Shown piece by piece: positions 52,101 through 60,900 of a stretch of DNA of 64,000 nucleotides. The DNA lies in assembly GCF_049275935.1 (NCBI RefSeq), contig NZ_CP184830.1:4898001-4962000 (forward strand), given 5' to 3'. The notes below the pieces were generated by a model. It searched no databases and was not told where the DNA came from. It worked only from the letters and a program-made list of their open reading frames with translations. Each line of letters starts with the position of its first letter. Within the stretch, counting starts at the first letter, position 1. The position numbers and the translations under genes were made by a program. The stretch is from Endozoicomonas_A sp049275935. GTDB lineage: Bacteria; Pseudomonadota; Gammaproteobacteria; Pseudomonadales; Endozoicomonadaceae.

Positions 52101-54392
52101 CCATTGGTTTTCCTCTTCGTTTAATTGGGATCGGATCAGGAAGTGAGTGAACCACAGGTTGCTGTCACTGTGATGAAACAGTCTTACAGCGTGATTCTCG
52201 TGAAACAGGAACGTATGACAATCTTCAAGCCCTTCCAGAGGTTGTTGAGGCATGTGATCATGTTTTATATCATGGCTATAACAGCGATATTTCTGACCGT
52301 CAGGAACGATGGCCAGTATAGAGTTTTGCAGGGCTTTTGATGCCAGCACCAGGTGTTGTTGGTTTTTTGGATCAAAACCCCGGAGCATCTGGTTATATAA
52401 TGCTTCACTTTCACTGTCAGGTGGTTGGCATTGACGGGCCAGGGTTTCAAAATTTTCACTGGATGTGATATCGAGGTGCTCTGGAAGAAAATCCGAGCCA
52501 TGGATTACTCTTCCAGGCCAAAGTCCGCAGTGTCTGTAAAAATGCAATAGATGTTTAAGCAAGGATGTTGAGTGCACTGCGTCTGCTGGTGTGACCGGAT
52601 GGTTACCGCCCGGTGGTGGCTCGTTGTCGTCAATATTGTTCCTGCCGTCAGGGCTCGCAGTTCGTCTACTTTTGTTGCCACTTTGTTCGGCTTTTTGTGC
52701 AGAGGGATTACTCGGGCAGGACTGAGATTCAGGCGGTCCATTATTTCCCTGGACACCAGAAGCAGTCATTATGCCTGATACAAACCCTGTAGAAGAGAGT
52801 GACATATCTGGCTGATGAGGGATGGCAGGAGGATTAAAGCCGTCGAACACGTTGCTTTTTTCGGGCACCAAAGCCAATGGGTTTCCGTTTGTTTGATGGC
52901 TAAAAAAAGGTGATACACGACCGGAAAAGTATGAGTGGACAGGGTGGCCCGGAAACTCACGGTTTAAATAGGTCAACACATTGTTCAGTAACTCAGGCCG
53001 CCGTTTAACAAACTGGTAAAGTGAACCAGGGTCGCTCAGAATCTGCTCCCTTACCAGGGCACTGAGGCTTTTCGGGATGGGTGATGTGAACCCTGAGAGA
53101 ATTCCCCGCCACTGATAGAGATTAAAGGGCGTATTGGTCACCGTGCTCATAAGCAGGGCAGCCAGGTTGAGATGCTCACTTTCTACCAGGGTGCCAATCT
53201 CTGGTCCATCCCAACCGGCGTAATGATCCTCGACATTATAAGGGGCATCAGCGAACCGCATCAGCAGCACCGGGTCACCTGCTCCCCAGAAATGGTATTT
53301 CCGATGTCTGTCGTTGCGGGCGATGAACAAAGAAGATCTCGACCAGGCCGGGTAGGTATCATTGCCGGGCGATACCTTTTCCAGTGCCCAGAGGTTAAAG
53401 TACTTCCCGGTCATGAGTGCCGGACCGGGGTTTATTGCAGTCTCGGGAATGCCAGGTTGATAAACCCAGTTTTGATCTGACCACTGATAAAGCCAGTGAT
53501 TATTTTGGCAAGCGTGTATTTTTTCTTTGTCAGCTGGCTTGCTTTTATTGGATTCTCCAAACAACTTATCGTGGGAAGAGAGGCAGTGAATAGCCTGATT
53601 GACCCGCTTGATATAACTACTGTCCAAAGCGGTTTGCCCGTCAGCGCTGATACTGTCTTTTCCAGCCAGTTCGGGCAATAGCCAGGGTTTTGCGTGATTC
53701 AGCGGGAAATCAATAAGAACGCTCTGACACTTTTTATGCTCTGTAAGCGGATTGGTCTGGCAGATAATGGCCTGCAGGCGATTCTGCTGACTTTCTCGCC
53801 AGGGACGCAGGAAAAGGGTACTGGTATGGGTGTCGTTTAGCAGTTTCCAAAGCGACAGCCAGGCAGACAGAGAATCACCCTCGACGGCCTGAGTCTCTGA
53901 CGATGATGTCGAGGGTGAGGCCGTAATCTGCCAGACAGGATGATTTTCGATACAAGTGGTTTGTATTGACAGTTGGCCTTTCAGCAAAGAGTGATCGATC
54001 ATCACCGGATGAGGGTTGCAATCGGGGGCATCACCAAAAGCCCGGGACAGTGAGGGCAATCCGCGACTGAAAGAAGGGTAGGGTACGGTTGAAGGAGGAA
54101 GCAGCTTTGCTAACAGAAACCCGGGCAGATGACTCAACCATTGATTCTGGAAAAAAAGGGACAGCTTTTTGGGGCTGCCAACGTCGTGTATTACGTGATA
54201 ATGGTTACCCAGCTTGAGGTGGAAGTTATTGGCTTTAAATCCGGCGTAGAGACCCAAAAAGCGGATTTCTGGTGCCTTGTACCCGGGTTCATTCTGGTGG
54301 CCGGAGGTATGACCTGATTGTACGTTCATTTCAATTATGAATAGCAGGGCAATTAAGAGAAGTTTTAACAGTCTTCTGTGACAAACAAGCAT
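46140..54392 (-). CDS. Giant secreted protein of unknown function, paralogue 3
   Basis: 2,750 residues. The signal peptide (MLVCHRRLLKLLLIALLFII) and N-terminal region match the other copies. Identity to copy 2 is complete or nearly so up to KLRLVCY (about residue 840) and then drops sharply, with many substitutions through the rest. The alanine-rich segment (about 1935-2075) contains a Val-Ala run, a NENENE stretch and EEAVEEAID acidic units, unlike any other copy. The C-terminus carries the family pattern of TADLTVMYDDNREAM followed by SWLAFLHSISA. It lies 233 bp upstream of gene 2, same direction. Function unknown. Confidence 0.8.
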   Translation of the reverse strand: MLVCHRRLLKLLLIALLFIIEMNVQSGHTSGHQNEPGYKAPEIRFLGLYAGFKANNFHLKLGNHYHVIHDVGSPKKLSLFFQNQWLSHLPGFLLAKLLPPSTVPYPSFSRGLPSLSRAFGDAPDCNPHPVMIDHSLLKGQLSIQTTCIENHPVWQITASPSTSSSETQAVEGDSLSAWLSLWKLLNDTHTSTLFLRPWRESQQNRLQAIICQTNPLTEHKKCQSVLIDFPLNHAKPWLLPELAGKDSISADGQTALDSSYIKRVNQAIHCLSSHDKLFGESNKSKPADKEKIHACQNNHWLYQWSDQNWVYQPGIPETAINPGPALMTGKYFNLWALEKVSPGNDTYPAWSRSSLFIARNDRHRKYHFWGAGDPVLLMRFADAPYNVEDHYAGWDGPEIGTLVESEHLNLAALLMSTVTNTPFNLYQWRGILSGFTSPIPKSLSALVREQILSDPGSLYQFVKRRPELLNNVLTYLNREFPGHPVHSYFSGRVSPFFSHQTNGNPLALVPEKSNVFDGFNPPAIPHQPDMSLSSTGFVSGIMTASGVQGNNGPPESQSCPSNPSAQKAEQSGNKSRRTASPDGRNNIDDNEPPPGGNHPVTPADAVHSTSLLKHLLHFYRHCGLWPGRVIHGSDFLPEHLDITSSENFETLARQCQPPDSESEALYNQMLRGFDPKNQQHLVLASKALQNSILAIVPDGQKYRCYSHDIKHDHMPQQPLEGLEDCHTFLFHENHAVRLFHHSDSNLWFTHFLIRSQLNEEENQWLQDSEFENALWELFPQWQKDILLCRESLHCNAIKSTSDQLKEASIKSASKQLKQAFTAPDRFIEGEHGHNLLSFYNKLRLVCYLFDDTETIDETFYISKNLLGAVIFFWENSASNYIAFIAPDLSASTINNKMKSLDNHLKACSEGAFLVKKQDIRYVIPALLVLAPVFKKTHAEIESVLSDTGDALVYGGLARSQHLSSVVKPTEIGKIPVTNDIELAVRDIKNLETISESIESKLRSALSGTIVRRSNIHTMVLNPKKSQRRRLRNTVKINGYPDKNNEKAMGLSRCKAKEWRIISIDISAGPDGYFDFIRVEPFAKGSKLLMPSLPAIVEKLLQDTQLDQTYPGSNATKRQAQNAQNVLKILLASDTQRQVEEIIQQSVFSSYSKSSRLPEFLMPYIKPQPDNEQESTINVENKTENDASDEHSTVAHDSKPVAPVLAEHSKKKKNETSAKKSISDTIDFETALSQSIEISNWLKEMDYNFPNELNRATKAQDCEGFEENEASKENPASDIEFNTLQNQLKEGKTKTLQILSCSGASADTSGEQPVITINMANTPDSQQRSGLEQAAYENHFPYAQLIQALFILNQKIPSGKPEALQIYENAFELLLPAALAGIPLAYQLLIAMQLHNQHPAGWPQIEPVNRLLRSMTSRQTSINQVKVEGLLSGGFLEQLYQDTDVTTLTRIEQGLAKESELSDKGREVKHIVNALRQPDTPSILTALKAVHPRTRELQQTIGSLILILEKKKEPAVGQIHNELWSYSLNALQIKGALKKKSQVIDISCFPYVLAMTDLKAFMDTERTGQLLKNHQPRFIAFWKVGFWESYLKTSLSKDSKTEKERFDRHHEKISNKAIKKSRSNLIKDWILARSFLLSRDFIQIKKVQASPTPSTLTQLSSGTATNSEKAKRTVNAARQSTELKPGIQPSKGLFNEQLHNQYLFQLDNNIIQEVRFMQENPKRFLQQVEDRITAFRKALVKNSNNSTNKLGTGYYYFLKALAMIGAKMSDDNKTIELSFSPEARLNAIKIRESILVSKDLNFPYASMLFLFFEHGMGRKPNQVIQAYCSAFSGVSQSIEFLLESRADTPVLAGLLLKWLVLIPKPFALKLAFDADTYLKNPQSKIPGRVTPSIHILREFLEELPVKGPGGAVDVVLNRLSQLFTNTAYLLNEQHEQGESSQSASVAAIEAKKAAEEAIVEVAIAVAVAVANENENELANEIVKVKATAKEKAMALTKATRKLTLITKSNATGLEISTEVVTAIGKLVDAGKAAANTIIEVLTDEKAKAVEEAVEEAIDDTLRVTVLEAEERTEAALRLILYFATDRTELIDFICLDLSILTIVFSIIGPELDTELPIYLKKAQRNLSEDSEPENRAMADVIELAFHLVGASPEAELALPHLKTQSFDNQALLTAMHFGHDLQFLTKLIGLSRELVTEDSHSFYNILLLVHQHILTLIGVNAEKAKKLQANSMGWKILGTGLKNSVWYKPVKTASHNMQSKVMDYVVFKNDSVKKFWDGDESIFILATEQARKVGYRKLKQQLNQYEGKLDYQSLQMSGWLHCLAGLTLLEAKVSSDHQKIILTDRKSVLISAHNHFMKAREIGFHYGGYLESLVFMRLANHYQYYQNETSDTWQKDSIYKPVIQYTSTKRPGEKIFIEAGKIVTEILPGLLASSLLGVRFSAETAIRIFTDKRFNLLHIPQAGWPTMLTKYLLSCPANYRIQFLFSNDGPEAENALFPRTNDPDSIEGILLKPLDKTRQVSISERPEYYGIFLDSEIENGDRPESIKKYLSLVKAFLFNKSDLLDTPYEATVSDSDQLSESIASYKLSRFDYTTLLKEQQETPQPETGLDEFVYNLPRLESHPNYEAITNALLNKHRKKSALIHYYLWAYETLNDSLENERDLFWSEIMTKKIEENKPMKKAFLALLATADLTVMYDDNREAMINAFKQYNIDLSSWLAFLHSISATSALFLGEKQKADYHFELFEKLKGM

Positions 54393-54445
54393 AGAATTGC
54401 CGTAGATCCCATTTGATAATTATTAATTTGTCAATCAGAGTTGAC

Positions 54446-54459
54446 CTGTTAAATAACAG
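54446..54459. promoter_or_regulatory. Conserved palindrome upstream of giant gene 3
   Basis: CTGTTAAATAACAG, the CTGTT-N4-AACAG element 54 bp before the ATG, one base different in the spacer from the other copies. Confidence 0.45.
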
Positions 54460-54962
54460 TTTTTATTAATACTGATTGAATGAATTGTTCTGGTCTCTAT
54501 GGAGACTGAGGAAAAATAGCAGTGGGTTCATGATGTAGCAAGAATGGTCCCGCGTTCGGTTTGGCTGCTGGTTTCGAATCTTGTGATAACGTTTTTATGT
54601 TGCTGCTGAAGGTAGCGGCTCTGTTTCCGGAGGTGAGGCTGGCAATTTCGGGTTAAAGCAGCCGACTCAATAATTATACGACAAAAATCTATTTGCTAAA
54701 TTGATATACGTTGAGAATCGTACGTCAGTTTGTTTCATGTTCATTGATGAATTCTTTTGGGCTGTCGAAGTTGAAATGAGTGGCAACCGTAGGGTGCCTA
54801 ACACTAATATTTTTCAGAAGGTTTTCATCCTTTAAGGCGTTTATAGCTTTGGTGACAACAACAGGCGAATAGCTTCAGCCAATTAAACTGAGTTGGAACG
54901 CAGAGGGATGGAAAAAGTTGGTATTCAGATAGATGAGAATAAGGGGGCTGTTACTTAATGAC
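54460..54962. other. Long spacer between giant genes 3 and 4
   Basis: The first part (to about 54690) repeats the upstream block seen before gene 4 (63422-63640). From about 54700 the sequence is unique to this spacer. It includes a minus-strand frame without a start codon (see 54725-54874) and, near 54890-54915, a short stretch (GAGTTGGAACGCAGA) resembling the interior of MITE family 2. No complete gene is seen. Confidence 0.5.
54725..54874 (-). pseudogene. Possible gene remnant in the spacer
   Basis: 49 open codons ending in TGA read ...VVVTKAINALKDENLLKNIS, then a His-rich RHPTVATHFNF segment and FINEHETN. The composition is protein-like and unlike the neighbouring non-coding sequence, but there is a stop just upstream and no start codon. 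The origin is not recognised. Confidence 0.3.
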
Positions 54963-57900
54963 TTAATATTCTGTCAAGGCTCTAAAATACTCGAGATAAT
55001 GGTGATCTTTCTTTAGGTCGTCTCCCAGAAAAGAGGCGATTTCAGCCGATATACAGTGAAATAAAGACAACCAGGAATTAAGATCTTTTTTGTATTTTTT
55101 AAATGCGGTGCACATAGCCTCCCGGTTATCATCGTACATAGCCGTTAGATCAGCGGTTGCAAGAAGTGCGAAAAAAGCCTTTTTTATTGGTTCATTTTCT
55201 TCAATCTTCTGTGTCATTATCCTATTCCAGAACGAATACCGTTCGTTGTTACGACTATCATTGAGGATCTCGTAAGCCCATAAATAATAGTGAATCAGGG
55301 CTGACTTTGTGCGATGTTTTTTCAAAAGAGCATTACTGATAGCCTCGTAATTTGGGTGAGACTCCAGTCTGGGCAGGTTATAAACGAATTCATCCAAACC
55401 GGTTTCAGGTTGTGGTGTTTCCTGTAGTTCTTCCAACAATGCTGTATAGTCAAGTCGGCGTAGCTTATAGCTTGCAGTACTCTCTGATAATTGATCACTA
55501 TCAGAAACTGTTGCCGGTGTTTCCAGCAGATCTGATTTATCTAATAAAAAAGCTTTGACAAGGATTAAATACTTTTTAATACTTTCTGGCCTGTCGCCAT
55601 TTTCGATTTCACTGTCCAGCCAAATACCATATTGTTCTGGTCTTTTTTCAGTGGCAAATTGCCTGGTTCTCTCCATTGGTTCCAGAAGTATTCTTTCAAT
55701 ACTGTCAGGATCACTTATCCTTGGAAATAACGCTTCTTCAACTTCAGTGACATCATTGTTGAAGACAAACTGTAAGCTATGGTTTACGGGGAGAATTAAA
55801 AAGTGCTTTGCGATCAGTGTCGGCCAACCAGCTTGAGGCATATGCAGAAGATTAAACCGTTCATTAGTAAAGATTCTGATGGCTGCTTCAACGGCAAAAC
55901 GTACACCATATAGAGAGCTTGATAATAGCCCGGGCAGGATGTCCGTGACAATTTTACCCGCGTCTATAAAGATCTTATCCCCTGGTTTTTTGATCGATGC
56001 GTATTGAATAACAGGCTTATTGGTCAGATCTCTTTGCCAGGCTTCTGATGTCTCGTTCTGGTAATACTGGTAGTTGTCTAGCCGCATGTCCACCAGTGAT
56101 TTCAGATAACCTCCATAGGGGAAGCCGAGATGACGTGCTTTTGCGAAATGCTCATGAGCAATGGTCAGTACTCTTTTGCGACCGGTCAATATTACCCGCT
56201 GGTCATCAGAACTTGTTTGTGCCTTCAGAAGCGTCAATCCAGCCAGGCAATGAAGCCAGCCTGACATCGCTGTAGATTGAGAATCCACTTTTCCCTCATA
56301 TTGGTTTAACTGCTGTTTTAATTTTTGATAGCCAATTTTTCTGGCTTGCTCAATAGCAACAAGAAAAGTATTTTCGTCTCCATCTGTGAAATTTTTTACG
56401 CTGTCGCTGTTAAAGACAACATGGTCTATGACTTTTGATTGCATATTATGTGCAACAGCCTTGACTGGCTTATGCCATACATAGTTCCTAAAACATGTAT
56501 GTAGTGTTTGCCAACCATCTGAGTCAACCTGAAGTTTTTTTGCCTTTTCTGCATTTCCACCGATAAGCTCGAGAATATACTGGTGAACCAGCAAAAGAAT
56601 GTTGTAAATATACAATTTGGTATCTTGGGTAACCAGTTCGCGAGAAAAACCGATTAATTTTGTCAGAAGTTGTAAGTTATGACCGAAATGCATTGCGGTT
56701 AAAAGGGCCTGGGCATTGAAGGGTTGGGCTTTAAGACAAGAAAGGGTCGGCTTTGTTTCTGATGATACACTAACCAGATGAAAAGCAAGTTCTATAATAT
56801 CTGCCATCATCTGATCATCAAAATTAGTCTCTTTAGAGAGCTGCCTATGAGCCTTTTTCAGGTACTCGAAGAGTCCCGAGTGTGATTCAGAGCCAATTAT
56901 AGAAAAAACAATGGTCAATGTGGATAAATCCAGGTAAACAAAATCAATCAATTCCGTTCGACCAGTAGCGAAGTACAGTACCAATCTTAATGTTGCTGCT
57001 CTACTCTCTGCCGTTTCCTTTACTGCTACCTTGACCGCCTCGTTTACCGTTTCGTCTATCGTTTCCTTAATTGCTTTCGCTTTCGCTTCCTTTAACCTTT
57101 CCAGAACCGTGATCGCTGCCGCTTTACCTGTCTCTGCCGCTTTATCTAACGCTGCCACTACCGCTGTCGTTTTATCTAACGCTGTCGCGTTCGAGTTCGT
57201 TTCTGCTGTCACTTTCTCTGTCGCTTCCGCCAAGGCTATCGCTTTCGCTTTGACGTTTGCTTTCGATTCCGCTATTGCTTCCGCTAACACTATAGCGTTT
57301 TCTGTTGAGTTCGAGTTCGAACACGAGCACGAGCTCGAGCACAAGTGCGAGTTTGCTTCTGCTATCGCTACCTCTATGGCTAATTCAGCTATGGCATCTG
57401 CTGCACTTGTCGTAGCCGCTTCTGCTGACACGGACTCAGTCGCTTCCGCTTGTTCATGCTGTACGTTTTGCAGATGCCGGGTATTGGTAAATTGCTGACC
57501 CATTCGATTCAAAACAACATCAACTGCGCCATCAGAGCCTTTTACCGGAAGCTGCTCCAGAAACTCTCTGAGTAAACGAATGGAAGGTGTTACCCTGCCC
57601 GGAATATTGACTTGCGGGTTTTTCAGGTAAGTCTCTGCATCAAAGGCCAGTTTCAGTTCGAAAGTCTTTGGAATCAGTATCAGCCACTTGAGTAACAGTC
57701 CGGACAGAACCGGTGCATATGTTTGCAATTCTAATAAAATCTCAATGGACTGTGACACCCCGGAGAATGCAGAGTAGAGGGCCTGCTTTGGTGTTTTAAG
57801 CTTTTCTTCCATACCATGTTCAAAAAACAGAGAGAGCATTGGAGCATAGGGGAAGTAATACTCTTTAGAGATTAAAATAGACTCTTTTATCTTTTTCGCG

Positions 57901-60900
57901 TTAAGTTTGACTCCCGGTCCAAAGGACAACTCAATAGTTTTGTTGTCATCTGACATTTTGGCCCCTATCAAGGCCAGTGCCTTCAAAAAGTGGTAATAAC
58001 CTATTCCCAGCGTGTTTGTTGAATCATTGCCATTTTGTACCTGAGCTACTCTGAATGCTGTGATGTGCTCTTCTACCTGTTGCAAAAATAATTTCGGGCT
58101 TTTCTGCATAAATCTGACTTCCTGAATAATATTGTTATCCAGTTGAAGTAAATACCCGGTATGTACTTGTTCATTGTGTGGTCCTGTTGATGGTCGGATA
58201 ACAGGCTTCATTTTTTTTGACTGCCTGGCCGCATTTACGGTTCTTTTTGCTTTTTCAGAATGTGTACCTGTTTTAGACGTTAGCTGCGCCGGAGTGGGGC
58301 AGGCAGGAGCCTCTTTGATTTGAATAAAGTCTCTTGAAAGCAGCAAAGAGCGGGCAAGAATCCAGTCTTCTATTAAATCGAGTCTGGACTTTTTAATCGC
58401 CTTGTTATTTATTTGGTTATGATGCTCGTCAAATATTTCCCTTTCAGTCTTGCTGTCTTTGCTTAACGAAGCCTTGAGATAGCTTTCCCAAAAACCCATT
58501 TTCCAAAAGGCTATGAATCTGGGTTGATGATATTTGAGCAGTTGTCCGGTTTGCTCAGTATCCATGAAGGCTTTCAGGTCAGTCATGGCCAGTACCTGTG
58601 GGAAATAAGATATATCCATGTGCTGAGGTTTTTTTTTCGAGGCGCCCTTAATTTGCAGGGCGTTGAGACTGTACGACCAAAGTTCGCTGTGAATCTGACC
58701 GACTGCGGGTTCTTTTTTTCTCTCCAGTATCAGTATCAGTGAGCCGATGGTTTGTTGTAGCTCCCGAGCCCTGGGTCGAACTGTTTTCAGGGCTGTTAAT
58801 ATGGACGCAGTATTCGGTTCTCTCAGGGCACTGACAATGTGCTTCACGTCTCTGCCTCTGTCTGAGAGGTCTGACTCTTTGGCTAACCCCTGCTCAATCC
58901 TGGTCAGGGTAATGGCGTCTGTATCCTGATAGAGCTGCTCTAGAAATCCACCGCTCAACAGGCCTTCAACCTTTATCCGGGTTAAGCTTGTCGCTCTGGA
59001 AGCCATGCTGCGTAACAGCCGGTTGACAGGTTCCAGCTGGGGCCAGCCTGCCGGATGTTGGTTGCGCAATTGCATTCCGATTAATAATTGGTAGGCAAGC
59101 GGTATACCGGCAATGGCTGACGGTAACAGTAGCTCGAAAGCCTTCTCATAGATCTGCAGTATTTCTGATTTTCCAGCAGGGCATTTCTGGTTCAGAATGA
59201 ACAACGCCTGAACCAGTTGCGCATAGGGGAAGTGGTTCTCATAAGCGGCCTGTTCTAGGCCTTTGCGCTGCTGACTGCCCGGGGTATGGGCCAGATCGAT
59301 GGTGATGACCGGTTGGTCTGTGGATGTATCGGCAGATGCTCCGGAACAGGCCAGTGTTTTCAGGGTTTTTGTTTTTCCGTCCTGCAGTTGTTTTTGCAGT
59401 GTATCGAATTCTGTATCGGGCGCAGGGTTTTCTGCAGGGGCTTTGCAATCTTGTGTCTTTGTTGTCCTGTTCAGCTCGTCCGCAAAGCGATGATCCATCT
59501 CCTTAAGCCAGTTTGATATTTCTACGGACTGAGATAAGGCTGTTTCGAAATTGATCGTATTCGAGATTGACTTTTGGGCTGCGGTTTTATTCTTTCCTTT
59601 ATTTGAGTGCTCAGCAGTATCAGGTGCCACTGCCTCGCTAATATGAGCAACTGTAGAGCGTTGATCATCAGGGCTTGCTTCTACTGTGATATCGTTTTTT
59701 TCAGGCACAGTGGCAATGTCGCTTATTTCTTGTTGTTTCTGTTCCTTCTTATGGGAATTGAAAGAAGAATCTTTTGTTATCGCCTCTGCACCTTCGGCAT
59801 AATTAGCAGTAGAAACTGTTGCATGTTCGTCAATATCACTATTGCTTTCCAGTGCCTTGTCAGGTTCGGGCTTGATATAAGGAAGCAGAAATTCCGGTAA
59901 CCCGGATGATTCTGAAGATCGGCTGAGCAGTGACTGTTGAATAATCGCCTGAACCTGTTGCTCAGTGTCACTCGCGAGCAAGATTTTTAATGCATTTTGA
60001 GCATTATGCATCCGTCGATTTGCATTAATACACGGGTAGGTTTGATCAGGTTGCGTGTCCTGAAGCAGTTTTTTAACCATAGCGGGCAGGCTTGGCATAA
60101 GCAGTTTGGAACCTCTGGTAAAAGGTTCTACACGGGTGAAATCGAAATAGCCTTCAGGACCAGCAGAAATATCGATCGAGAAGATTCGCCATTTTTTTGC
60201 CTTGCAAGTGACGAACCCCATTGCCTTTTCATTGTTTTTACAGGGAGTGCAGCTGATCTTTACGTTATGCAGTAGCCGACTGTGCTGCAATTCTTTGGGG
60301 TTAGCTAAAATCATAGTATGAATGTAGCTGCGTGTTACGACGGTGCCAGCCAGTGCGCTGCTTAGCTGTTTCTCTAAAGAGGCCGAAATGGTTTCCAGAC
60401 TTTTGATATTATCGACTGCCAAATTAATATTATTGGTAACAGGTAACTTGCCAAGTTCGGTAGGGCCAACCAATGACGAAAGATGTTGCCATCGTGCCAA
60501 ACCACCATAAACAAGAACATCTCCAATATCGGATATAACTCTATCGACTTCTGTATAGGTTTTTCTAAAAACAGGTGCGAGCACCAATAGTGCAGGAATT
60601 ACGTAGCGGATATCCTGTTTTTTTACTAAAAATGCGCTCTCGTAATAAGCTTTTACATGAATATCCAAAGATTGCATTTCGTTGTTTATTGCTGATGTGG
60701 AGAGATCAGGTGCTAAAAAAGCGATATATTTACTGGCAGATTCTTCCCAGAAGAAAATCACCGCGCCAAGCACGTTTCTACTAATGTAAAACGTTCCATC
60801 GGGTTTCTCTGTAGCGTCGAACGGGTAACAAACCAAACCTAATTTATTATAAAACCTGAACAGGTTCTGTCCCTGTTTTCCCCGCAGGAATTTATCGGGT

